A DNA stretch of 64,000 nt. Source: Montifringilla adamsi (taxonomy: Eukaryota > Chordata > Aves > Passeriformes > Passeridae). Both the position numbers and the translations under genes were made by a program. How positions within the stretch are numbered: position 1 is the stretch's first letter; the number at the start of each line of letters is the position of its first letter. Below the pieces are notes generated by a model. The model was not told the origin of the DNA, searched no databases, and saw only the letters and a program-made list of their open reading frames with translations. Of the stretch, positions 12,641 through 22,650 are shown piece after piece. The DNA lies in assembly GCA_017590115.1 (NCBI GenBank), contig JAGGNK010008781.1, forward strand, positions 1,272,911 to 1,336,910, given 5' to 3'.

Positions 12641-13351
12641 ATGCAGCAAGGACCAGGCAGGCAGCCCTGGCATGTCTGCAGGGACAGGGATGATCAAGGA
12701 CAGGAATGACCAGGGGAAGGGATGAGCATGGACAGGGGATCAGCATGGACAGGGATGAGCAGGGGAATGGGATCAGCATGGGAAGGGATGAGCAGGGACA
12801 GGAATGACCAGGGAAAGGGATCAGCATGGGAAGGGATCAGCAGGGACAGGGATGATCAAGGACAGGAATGACCAGGGGAAGGGATCAGCATGGACAGGGG
12901 ATCAGCATGGACAGGGATGAGCAGGGGAATGGGATCAGCATGGGAAGGGATGAGCAGGGACAGGAATGACCAGGGGAAGGGATCAGCATGGACAGGGGAT
13001 CAGCATGGACAAGGATGAGCAGGGGAATGGGATCAGCATGGGGAAGGGATCAGCATTCCTATGGGCAGCCAGTTGACAACAAACCCAAGCCACCGAGCCA
13101 GAGGTAAATAACAGCAGCGTTAATGGAACTCAGCAGCTGCTCCTGGCTCAGCCAAGCAAAACCAGCTCTGCCCTGGGGGTTCCACACTGCCCTGGGGGTT
13201 TGAGCATTCCACTCCCAGCTGCAGTCACAGCAGCAAAGCCAGCAGAGAGGAGTGTCCTCTGTCTCTGGATCCGGGTCCCCACCTCTGGGCTGTGCTGTAG
13301 GAGCCTCCTCCTGCAGCCTGATCCCATCCAGGTCCCTGTTCCATCCCTGTT
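12641..13351. repeat. Minisatellite block, right version of a duplicated locus
   Basis: This is the same order of elements as 11812-12615: the identical start 'atgcagcaaggaccaggcag', a 'gatcagcatgg/gatgagcagggg' minisatellite, the unique middle (13056-13305), and then a single copy of the 57-bp unit that is present five times on the left. The first minisatellite is longer here (to about 13052) than on the left. The unit then continues into unrepeated flank at 13352. The differences are in repeat number, as expected of two VNTR alleles of one locus. Confidence 0.9.
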
Positions 13352-16324
13352 CTGGTGGCAGGAAGGACTGGGGCTGGATGGCACAGAATGGCTCCAGTGG
13401 AAGGGCAGAGCTGCCTCCTCAGGTGCCACCTCCAGATCTTTGACCAGGACATGGCAGGGCTCTGCAGCAAGAGTGGCTGGTGGATAACATCAACCCACAG
13501 GGAGAGAAAAATCCAGCAGGAAAAGCAGGATGAGAAATCAACATTTTGCAGAGGAGCACATCCTGCTTCTGACAGCAGTGGCTGCTCTCTGCAGCCTCTG
13601 GAACACCAGGAATGGTGCTTGGCTCTCCAAATCCCAGTGCTTCCAGTCCAAACTGGCCAGCTCTTCCTGGTTTGTTTGGCTTTTTTCTTAGGGGGATGGA
13701 ATAAATTAGTGCAAATGCCTGGAAATCTGATTCAAGCAGCAGCAGTGGCATTTGATTTAAACCCATTAGGGGGATGAGATGTTGATGGTTGGGGGGATTT
13801 TTTTGCATTTCCACAGGACATGTTGCTAAATAGCCTGGGCATGAGAACAAAGCAGCTGCAAAATAAATGAGGCAGAGAAAAAGCTAAAACCTGGCCTTGC
13901 TGGGAAAGAAGTGCAAAGAGAACTTGCCAAGATCAGGCACAAAGAAAGGAGGACTGGAAAAAGAGGCTTGGAAAGAGTCATTGAATGGAGATGCAGGATT
14001 GTTGTACAGAGACAGAGCAGGGGACAGCAGGGACAGAGCAAATGTTCTGTGACAGAGCCCAGCTTGGAGTGCAAGAGGCTGAAAAGTACCAAGTTGGAGA
14101 GAGTTTCCAAATCCCATGTTCTATCACCTACAAGAGTGCAACTTGAATTGCTGAAAATCAAACAAACTGTTATTAGTTTTGTGCCTCTAACATCCAGGTT
14201 ATCTGTAAAAAGGATAAACAACCCCAATAATTAAGCATCTCTAGAACATGTGGATTGATAACAGGAAAATAAATTTTATTCCAGAACTCCCAGTAGGTTT
14301 TTTCCCACTGAGATCACAGGTCTTTCTGTATTGGTATTAACTGCTGGCTCCCTCTAGTATGCAGCCTTGGAGAAAACTCTGATAACATAAACTTCATTAT
14401 TTCTTTCTTTAAGCCACAGTTTTCAAAGAGATTTTTGAGAGCTAGATTTTGAACTAAAAAAGGAATTTGAGCTGCTTTTTTTAGGTCTCAAGTTGCAAAA
14501 GGACACTGAAAAGAGATTATTTTAAGAGCAGAGAATAATTACAGCTGATTTAATATGTAAGGTGTGATGCCATAGAGAGTGCAAAACCAAGTCAGCTCTG
14601 TACACATCATAAAATCATCAGGGCTTATAAAAATGTCCTGGTAACCAGCAGCCAGGGAGGCACAGAAATCTGAAACTATGGCAACTCTGTGTAGGAAGAA
14701 GCATTCAGTGGAGGGAGAGATTAAAAACAATAGCCCCTCAATCTCTGGAGCAGCTTGGCTCCTCATTTTCTCAGCAGTTTATACCTTTTCAGCTTCCAAA
14801 GTCGGATTCTTCTCCTGCAGTTTCACCACAGCTGTCTGGGTAGTTATTTTGAGGAAAACTTGGTGATTTCCAACAATCCAGCAGCCCTGGCAGCCTGCTG
14901 CTGTGTGCAGATCTGTGAGATGAAGAGTCAAACAGGAATTCTGCTGAAAGCATCAAAAATGCAGGAAAAAAAGGGAAAACACCAACTTTTCCTGCTGCAG
15001 ATGTTCCCAGCCCTCTCCAGCTGTTTCAGGAGGGTTCTGGTTCCCAGCCTGGATGTGAGCTGATCATTCAAACCAGGCAGTCACTTTGTGTGGCTGATTG
15101 TTCTTTTCTTCCCTTCCCTGCCTCCATTTCAGCCCTGCTTTAATGCAGCTCCTGGGCACAAACCTGACCAGGGGCTTCTGTGATTTTACAGGAATTTGAG
15201 GCAGTGGAGACCTCGGGCTGTGTCCCTGCAAAGGGCACAGGGATGTGTGGGAGGGAGGATCTGCTGTGCACTCAGAGCTGCTGTGGCCAGATGAGAGCAG
15301 CTGGACCTGCATTAGTTCACCCAGTGCCCAAGGTCCCCTGCTGGGTCAGTAAAACCTTTCTATATTTATTTATTTTTCTGTTAATCACGTTTTTGCACAA
15401 TTAACACTCTTCCTTCATGATACATTCCGTCCAATCCTTCACCCTCTTTCTGCAGCCATTTTCTGTAGTAATTAGTGAATGGAAACTGCAGCTTATTTCA
15501 GGGCAGAGAGAGTTTCAGGTGCTCTTGCTTGGATGCCTTGCAGCCACTGCTGAGCAGTGTCCCCATGGCCTGACACCAAAGCCACAAATGAATGTCTGAC
15601 CATGCCTGCTCTGGTTTGACCTAATTTGTAGCAGTATTTGATGTTCCTTTTGATGTGTGTGCTACATTTCAGCAGTGAATGACATTTCTATGCCTTCTAT
15701 ACCTATCCAGAAAACCAAATTCTCACCTGACTGAAGGTGCTGCTCCGTGATCCCCCCAAATTTTATTTAACCATCACAATACAGCAGCAACAACGTGCTC
15801 AAACTCAGAGAGAAGCTTCTAGAAGCCCAGCATAAAGAGCGTTTGGCTGATGTGGTCATTTGTTTGGAGCCCTTCTTAAAATTCTGGAGATGAAGGTGCT
15901 CTGTCTACATATCATCCCAAGCAAGGAGAATTGCCAAAAAATCTGAGGGTATAGCTTATTTATCTTCTTGTTTGAAACACTGGGGGAATTTATGTCTGGC
16001 TCAGCAAGGTGCATCTCTGATCTATAGCCCTGAGCTGTCAGATCCTCAGATGGGCTCAGATATTCTGCCTGCTTCCCCCTTAACTTCAGGGAACATTAAT
16101 GGAGTTTTGCTAATTTTTAAGTGTGACAGTTACATGAACTGTTTTGTCTATAAATTTCCAATATGAGGGTTCAGAGTAACTTATGTCCTGTTGAGGAGCT
16201 GCTATCCAGCAGCTTCACTGTGCTGGTGGCACAGCAGAGATCCAGTTTGGGAGGGCACCAATGCCCAGCCAGGCTCACCTGGGACAGGTACCTGGGGCTC
16301 AGCCAGGATCCCCGCAGGGGTGGG
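13352..16324. other. Unique noncoding DNA
   Basis: No gene or interspersed repeat was recognised. Several 100-140-codon open frames (for example 13355-13777 and 13419-13850 on opposite strands) overlap each other and lack domain signals. Confidence 0.5.
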
Positions 16325-16666
16325 CCATGAAAAGTGAAAATCACTGAGCTCAGGACATGGAAAGTGAAAATCACTGAGCTCAGGACATGGAAAGTGAAAA
16401 TCACTGAGCTCAGCCATGAAAAGTGAATCAGTATCACTGAGCTCAGCCATGGAAAGTGAAAATCACTGAGCTCAGAACATGGAAAGTGAATGAATATCAC
16501 TGAGCTCAGCCATGAAAAGTGAATATCCCTGAGCTCAGCCATGAAAAGTGAAAATCACTGAGCTCAGAACATGGAAAGTGAATGAATATCCCTGAGCTCA
16601 GAACATGGAAAGTGAATATCCCTGAGATCAGGACATGGAAAGTGAATATCCCTGAGCTCAGGACAT
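16325..16666. repeat. Minisatellite, 28-36-bp unit, 11 copies
   Basis: Eleven copies of a unit with 'atggaaagtgaa' (or 'atgaaaagtgaa') and 'tcactgagctcag' or 'tccctgagctcag'. Unit length varies through small indels, such as an inserted 'tgaa' or 'tcag' before 'tatc'. Each unit carries the palindromic hexamer GAGCTC, except one with GAGATC. Antisense open frames over it give a repeated 'LSDFHFPW'-type peptide that is an artefact of the repeat. Confidence 0.95.
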
Positions 16667-18879
16667 GTCCCAGGTTCTTACAGAGGTGGCAGCAGCTGGG
16701 AAGGGCCCAGGGCCAGTGAGGAATGCAGCTGTGTGTTGGAAGGAGAGAAAGCTCTGAGGGGACTGGATCAGAGCAAAGCTTCCCCTTTTCTGTGGTCAGC
16801 GTTCAGTGACAGCCTGCACTGACCCTGAGCCACTGATTCCTGATGTTATCCTGGAGTATTCCTCTGGGCAGAGCTCAGCGTGTACTGTGTGGTTTTTTTT
16901 AAAAAGGGAGCTGCTGAGAAGTGCTCCAACACAGATGTGTTGAGTGCAGTGGCATTCTCTGACAATACAGGGTTAATGCCCACATGTAAATTAGTTTAAT
17001 GAGCCTTTGGCTACCCTAAACTTCCTTCAGTTAGAAGGTTGAGAAGAATAAGACATACTCTGTCAGGGGTTTACTTTTATTTTTAGATTATTTCCTTGAC
17101 TATAGAAAAGACTCTGCTTTGAATTAATGACAGTCCTGTGAATAAGATTTTTAGGACTCAGTTATGAAAACCTCAGCTTTACTCTGAAAAGAAAAAGAGA
17201 GCAGCTCCCAAGGTATCTTGTTTTCCTGGACACTAACCAGGCATTGGTGTGAGCCCACCTTATTTTTCCATCTATATTAAACCCAAACTTGTGATGTTAA
17301 CAGCTTTCAGTCCTTCTCCCCCTCAATTGCTCTGCTCTGCCCTGGAGCAGCAGAGCTCTGGAGTCTCTTAATAAGTCCTTTACTAAGGGAAGGAAGGCTT
17401 TTATTTTTAGCCCATCAGAAGTGGCTGCTTTGTGCAGGCTGGCTGAGGAAGGTGGAGCAGCATCCCTGCTCACCTCCGTTCACAAGTGTTTATACAGACT
17501 TTAACCAGCATTAATTCAAAGGCCTGCTGATATAATTAGAAACGTGCTGGCTGAGCGTGGGTGTGAGCTGCAGCTCTCAGAGATACCCAGAGCCCTCATC
17601 ATCTCAGCCCACTTGGATGAGGAGAAGAAGCCTTGGAGGGAAGGGATATTCACAAAATGCACAATGCAGGAGGCCTCGAGAAACTGGGTTTTTTTCCACC
17701 TAAGCCTTCTACAAATCTTGTCTCCTTTGGCACACGCAGATTAAAGGAGATCTCATTGCTAAGCACCAGGCAGGCACAATTCCCAGCCACAGAACAGCCT
17801 GGCTGCTTGGAAGGCAAAACCCATTCCTCAGAAATCCCAGGCTGAGATACAGCAACCATCTCCGAGATCACTCTTTTCTCCCTCTCCAAACGTGTTCTGG
17901 TATCGACTCAGGTGAACACGAAAGCTTTCTGAGACACCTCAAGCTTTGGGAATCCTTCCTTTAAGCCTTTTTAAGCCCCCCCCTGCCCACCGTGCATTGA
18001 TTTTCCCACATACATTCATATTGGGTTTCCATTTCATTTTGCTTTCACTCAAGTCAGCAAATCCCTTAATTACTTTGCTGCCTGTGGCTGCCCAGCTGTC
18101 TGTCCTGCTTTGAGGGATTCGGGTCTGCTGCAAAGGGGGAGCCTCAGGGGCACACTGCAGTGGCAGAGGACAGCTTTGGCTGGGCACTGTCCCCTCTGAA
18201 CACAGAAATTCACTTGGCTGGCGCTGGAGAGGAAATCTTTCAGAGGAGCTGGGTTGCAGGCTGCACTGTGTGTGCTGTCTTCACTCACAGGCTGCTCCTG
18301 GGGAATGAGCTGCCAGGAAACACTGCCTTGTTCTGAGCCACCTGCACGTGGGCTTCTGCACAAAATGGATTTTTCTGTGCCCTGTTCTGAATGCCACCAT
18401 GGCACAAGGAGGAAAAGCAGGGCAAGAGAGGAGCCCTGGGGCAAGGCTTTTGTTTTGGGGCACTCTGGTTGGGACGTGAGCTGAAGTGGAAGGAGGCACA
18501 TGAAGCTCCGTTAATATTTTGTTATCAGTTTTGTGAACTAGAGCATTTCTGTGCTGATTTCTTGCCAGCAGGCTCTGGCACACCCTGCTCCCCTGCCAGG
18601 AAGTTTGGTGAGAGAAAGGCACTTTTCAGCAGTAGATGTGCCCTGAAATGAATGGTGAGGTGCAGTTTACTAGCCTGGCACAAAGAATAGAAAAGTCTCT
18701 GTAAGGACATATTCCTAATGCAGCCTTACACATAATACAGGTTTTTTACAACAAAGTTAACATAAGAATTGTCCCCAAACAGCAGCTGGGTCATTATGGA
18801 GCAGCTTTTGAAATGGAAAAGGTTGGGGAAATAACCAGCTGCTTCCTCAGCCTGCCTCTGCTTTCACTCTGGGCTAAAT
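16667..18879. other. Unique noncoding DNA
   Basis: No gene was seen. The sequence is mixed in composition, and the open frames of 60-143 codons on both strands overlap one another without recognisable domains. Confidence 0.5.
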
Positions 18880-19020
18880 TATTATTTCCCTAATTAATAA
18901 TCTGCATGCAGATTAAAATGATTACTCTACAATATATATTGCATGACAATAAAAGAGTGACAGCAAATTATGCTTCAGTGTGCATAACAGCTTAACTCTC
19001 TAAACAGGAGATGTTTTCTA
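18880..19020. promoter_or_regulatory. Candidate noncoding regulatory element (AT-rich, palindromic)
   Basis: A unique AT-rich segment with several TAAT cores is centred on an 18-bp perfect palindrome, TAATCTGCATGCAGATTA (18898-18915). Two inverted TAATC half-sites flank GCATGC. TAATC-type sites are bound by bicoid-class homeodomain proteins such as the OTX and PITX families. That is family knowledge; binding here is inferred only. No conservation data are available. Confidence 0.25.
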
Positions 19021-20577
19021 ACACTCAATTCATGTCCTTCTGCTGATGATTAAACCCTCACTGATTTTGTTTTTATTAGTCCTCAGTCATTATTGTTCTT
19101 TTATCACTATGGGGCCTTTAGAATTAGCCATAATGGCTCAGAAGCGTGGTTGCTGCTGCATTCCCTTGTTAAATCAAGTTACCTCTCTAGCTGTCAGGGA
19201 CTAAAATCAAACCCCTTTGTTACAGTGTTCCACAACCCTTTAAATATTGATTATTGCCACTACGTAGAGATGCTGAACATTTATTTTTGTTTGGACTAGT
19301 TCAGAATGGGGAGAAACTTCCATGACAACAGTGGTGATGCAGCTGCTGCTTCTCCTGGCAGGATTCTGTCCTGGGGGCTGCTCCCTGCAGGCTGGGAGTG
19401 CCTCTGATGGCTTTGGGGGTTCCTTGGCTTGCAGTGGGCTGCAGAAGCAGCAGCTCTGCAGCAGAATCAGGCTCGGGGAGGTTTTGGAGGGGCTGAGGTT
19501 CTGCTCAGTGCCACAGGTGAGTAAAGCCTGATGCTTGCAAGGACAGGAGATCTGTGCAGGAGCGAGCTGAGCCAGACCATGGCTGGCAGAGGTGACAAAG
19601 GGGACACGGGAGCTGCTGGCGACACAGGTTGCTGAATTGTCTAACTGGTCGTTGTCTCCTCTGAAGGTGGCAAGAAATGGATTTTCTGATCTTTCTCTGC
19701 TATGCTTGAGCCTAATTAGCTAAATGAAACCTGCCTTGTCTCACCATTAACTGAGAAACGTAACTAAATCCATCAGTTCCACCCTTCAGCAGCGTGGCTT
19801 CATTTACACCCAGGTCTCCCTGAGGGAAAAAAAAAAATCTAAAATCGTTGAAAGCTGAAATGACTGTGGTCCTTCAAGGAGCTCTCCCCATTTGTCATGT
19901 CCTTGCTCTTTATCTCCCTCCTCAGACACGCTGGGAGCCTTTGTTGCAGATTATTTCTGGAGCTGTCAATGCTCTTGAAAGAAAGAAATCAGGTAAATGG
20001 AGAACTTTTCTGTGAATGCTTTCCTCCTTTCTGATGGGACCCTGAGAGGAGCTTTGGCTTATGGCAGCTGCCCCTGTGCCCTGCCCTGTGAGCCTGGCCC
20101 TCTGCAGGTGCCACAGCCCTCCAAGGGCTGTCCTGCTCTCTAAAGGACAATTCTGGCTCCTCAGGGCTGCTCTCCTGTTCCAGAACTTGTCCCGTGTCCC
20201 ATTCACAGTGCAGCAACACATTTTCCTTTCAAAACTCCCCTTCTGCTTCATCAGCACTTTGATCCAGTTGTCAGCAGCAGAGATGAATCCTGTCCCTCCC
20301 CAGCACGTTTGCAGCGGATGGAGAAGAGCAGTCACACAAATTGCTTTCCTTCCCTTCCTGTTTGCTCCTGCCTTTTCTGAGAGTGCTGGCAGTAACTCAG
20401 CTCCTGTTTCCCTCACTGCTGCTAGCCCAGCCTCAGGTAAATGATGGACACCTGCAGGAGGGTGTGTGGGAAGGAGAGGCTGTGCCCGGGCACCGACAGC
20501 ACCTTGCAGGCTCCTCTTGGTGCAAGCCAGAGACAGGCAGTGGCAGAAGCAGGGAAAAGCTTCTGCTCCTTTCTCCT
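19021..20577. other. Unique noncoding DNA
   Basis: No gene was seen. A 164-codon minus-strand open frame (19922-20416) overlaps a 127-codon plus-strand frame and neither has recognisable domains. Confidence 0.5.
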
Positions 20578-20640
20578 CATAGAATCCTTTAGGTTGGAAA
20601 AGACCTGGAGGATTACTGAGCTCAGCCTGACCCCTCAGTT
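20578..20640 (-). mobile_element. CR1 LINE 3'-end stub
   Basis: The stretch 'catagaatcctttaggttgg' followed by 'aaaagacctggagga' matches the reverse complement of the conserved 3' end of avian CR1 retrotransposons, which reads like '...ccaaccYaaa..attctatg' in sense. CR1 copies are usually severely 5'-truncated, and this one keeps only about 60 bp. It is followed directly by the 91-bp duplication. Confidence 0.8.
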
Positions 20641-20653
20641 CCTTTCCTGCAGG

Positions 20654-20830
20654 TGGCTGTGGAGTGTTTTGCTCCCCAGAGCAGGGAATGTGTGTCCAGG
20701 GGATGGTGTGGCTGTTTGCTGCACTCCACTCACAAAGAACACGGGGCTGTGGAATATTTCACTCCCCAGAGCAGGGAATGTGTGTCCAGGGGATGGTGTG
20801 GCTGTTCGCTGCACTCCACTCACAAAGAAC
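20654..20830. repeat. Two-copy 91-bp tandem duplication
   Basis: 'ccccagagcagggaatgtgt' occurs at 20673 and again 91 bp later. Each copy continues through 'ccaggggatggtgtggctgtt' to 'cactcacaaagaac', with a few differences at the copy start. It follows the CR1 stub immediately. The 142-codon plus-strand ORF over it shows a duplicated peptide and is not considered coding. Confidence 0.95.
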
Positions 20831-21325
20831 AAACTGGAGCAATGTCAGAGGCTGCCTGGCAGGCTGTAGGGTGGCTGTGTCTGGGTCCAAGGCTGGAAAT
20901 GCCATTATTCCAGCTGCTTTACGTGGTGGCTGAGTGTGACCTGCTGACTGGGCTGGTTCTGCCAAGACAATGTTGAGAGAACTCCCCTTGCACACACGGT
21001 GCAGCAGCCCCCTTGCTGTCACAGCACAAAACAAGAGATGTCTCTGAAAGAATTTTGCCCATGGGTTCATTACTGGTTTCGAATATGTATTTATTCTGTT
21101 TCGTGCCTCGACAATAAAAAAGGTTTGTTCAGAGTTGTCAGGAAGGCCTCTGTTCAAAGCAGACCTGAGCAGGTATCAGCTCACACCATGTGGTGTCTGA
21201 CGTGTCCTACTTTCACTGTCACCTGTCCCCAAATCACTCTAGCAGGATCCCCAGCAGTGCTGGGTGGGGGTCCCAGCTCTGGGTGTCTCTGGGTCTGCAC
21301 TGAAGGCACTTGAGGCAGTAATTCG
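20831..21325. other. Unique noncoding DNA
   Basis: No gene or repeat was recognised between the 91-bp duplication and the minus-strand LTR. Confidence 0.5.
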
Positions 21326-21860
21326 TGTTCAGACTCAGGTGTTTATTATTGCTTACCAGTGAAACAGTCTCACTGCTGGCAGTTCAGCAGCAAGGCACAG
21401 AATGGCCACAATCTCTTGTTCCAAGGTCTTTTAAGACTAAACTATCCAGTTAAGAACTGGCTCCTGGATTATTTTCCCTTTTACCCCAATAACCGATCCC
21501 ACAGAGCCCCAGTGCAGACTTTTCTGCCCAGTCACAAAATGCCCCCCAAACCCATGGAGAAGGAGGAAGAAGAAGCATGAAGAAGAAACCCAGGACAGCA
21601 CCCTGTGCCCTCCATCTTGCTGCCATCCTAAAAATCCCAAAACCTGAATTTCCCACCAATGATACACCCACACTCCTCTCTATAATCTATTGCACACTTT
21701 TGTGGATTCTGGTCTATCTTGAAGTCTGGGAAACTTTTTCCATGAATGAGGGTCAAAGTCAGAGCTGCCCTGGGGGTCAGGACACTCCAGGGCAGGCAGA
21801 GAAACATTCCCTGTGCCCTGGATTTCCACACTTCTGCTTCTCTCACGCCCTGCTCTGGCT
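21326..21860 (-). mobile_element. ERVL-like solo LTR, minus strand (right limit uncertain)
   Basis: Read on the minus strand, the element ends in '...aataataaacacctgagtctgaaca', with an AATAAA polyadenylation signal (plus-strand TTTATT at 21342-21347) close to a CA terminus at 21326. Upstream on that strand are 'ggatggcagcaagatgga', a purine-rich 'cttcttcttcctcc' complement and 'tccatgaatgagggtcaaagt' as read on the plus strand. This arrangement resembles LTRs of songbird ERVL elements, from memory. No matching 5-bp target duplication for ATTCG (21321-21325) was found, so the other end is approximate and the copy may be truncated. Confidence 0.65.
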
Positions 21861-22037
21861 CTGAGAAGCCCAGGGGACCCTGCTGTGCACAGAGGAGGGG
21901 AAAGCCAAGCAGGACCAGCTCCCCTGGGTCTGGGGGCTGCTGCAGCCTGCCAGGGAAGGGTGGTACCCCTTCCACAAGGGCTCTGTGGCTCCCCAGCTGC
22001 CATCAGGGGCGACTGGCCCCCCTGCACCTCCTGGTGT

Positions 22038-22235
22038 TTTCACCCAGGTGATTGACCCTCCTGGGATTTTGTCCTCCTGGGATTCACCATCCCAGCTGAT
22101 TTTGGCACACAGGTGATTCACCCTGCTGGGATTTTGTGATTCACCATCCCAGCTGATTTTGGCACACAGGTGATTCACCCTGCTGGGATTTTGTGATTCA
22201 CCATCCCAGCTGATTTTGGCACACAGGTGATTCAC
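22038..22235. repeat. Tandem repeat, 57-bp unit
   Basis: 'gattcaccatcccagctgat' begins at 22081, 22138 and 22195, an exact 57-bp period, with a more divergent partial copy upstream. Each unit has 'ttttggcacacaggtgattc' and 'accctgctgggattttgt'. The unit is a multiple of three and has no minus-strand stop, so a repeated antisense peptide appears in the frame at 21843-22235. It is not regarded as a gene. Confidence 0.95.
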
Positions 22236-22276
22236 CCTCCTGTGCTCTCCGTGACACTGCTGGAGGAGCCTCCCTG

Positions 22277-22650
22277 TGTCAGAGTTTATACACTAAAAAT
22301 TTTTCACTTTCTGTACTGACAAACTCTAACTCCCAAAAAACCACCACATTTAACCTGAGGCTGTAGAGAAAACTTCCAAAATTAATTGATAACGCTGAGA
22401 TTATGAGTGTGCAGTTGATTAGAAGTGGATAATATCACAAAGTAGAAAACTTAAAGTTTTAGAATATAGTAATATGTAGAGAACTAGAATGAAAGTTTTA
22501 GAGCAGTAGCTAGTCCTTCTTCATAAGTTTAAGTAGTTTTTTGTAATTAGACAAAAAAGTCTGCATTATGAACTTTGAATAATTAATTATTAAGTTAAAA
22601 GTAAAAATAATTTAAGTGTCATTTCTTAATAGGTAATTTAACCTAAGCCC
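22277..22650. mobile_element. Very AT-rich block, possible LTR-derived element
   Basis: Composition switches abruptly from GC-rich repeat to a strongly AT-rich stretch starting 'tgtcagagtttatacac' and containing 'agaatatagtaatatgtaga' and 'gtttaagtagttttttgtaa'. The style recalls AT-rich parts of songbird ERV LTRs, but neither a polyadenylation signal in the right place nor a clean target duplication could be fixed. It could instead be plain AT-rich intergenic sequence. Confidence 0.35.

Noticed and set aside
12099..12827. 242-codon minus-strand ORF
   Set aside because: It runs through the 25-N assembly gap and two minisatellite arrays, so the reading frame across the gap is meaningless.
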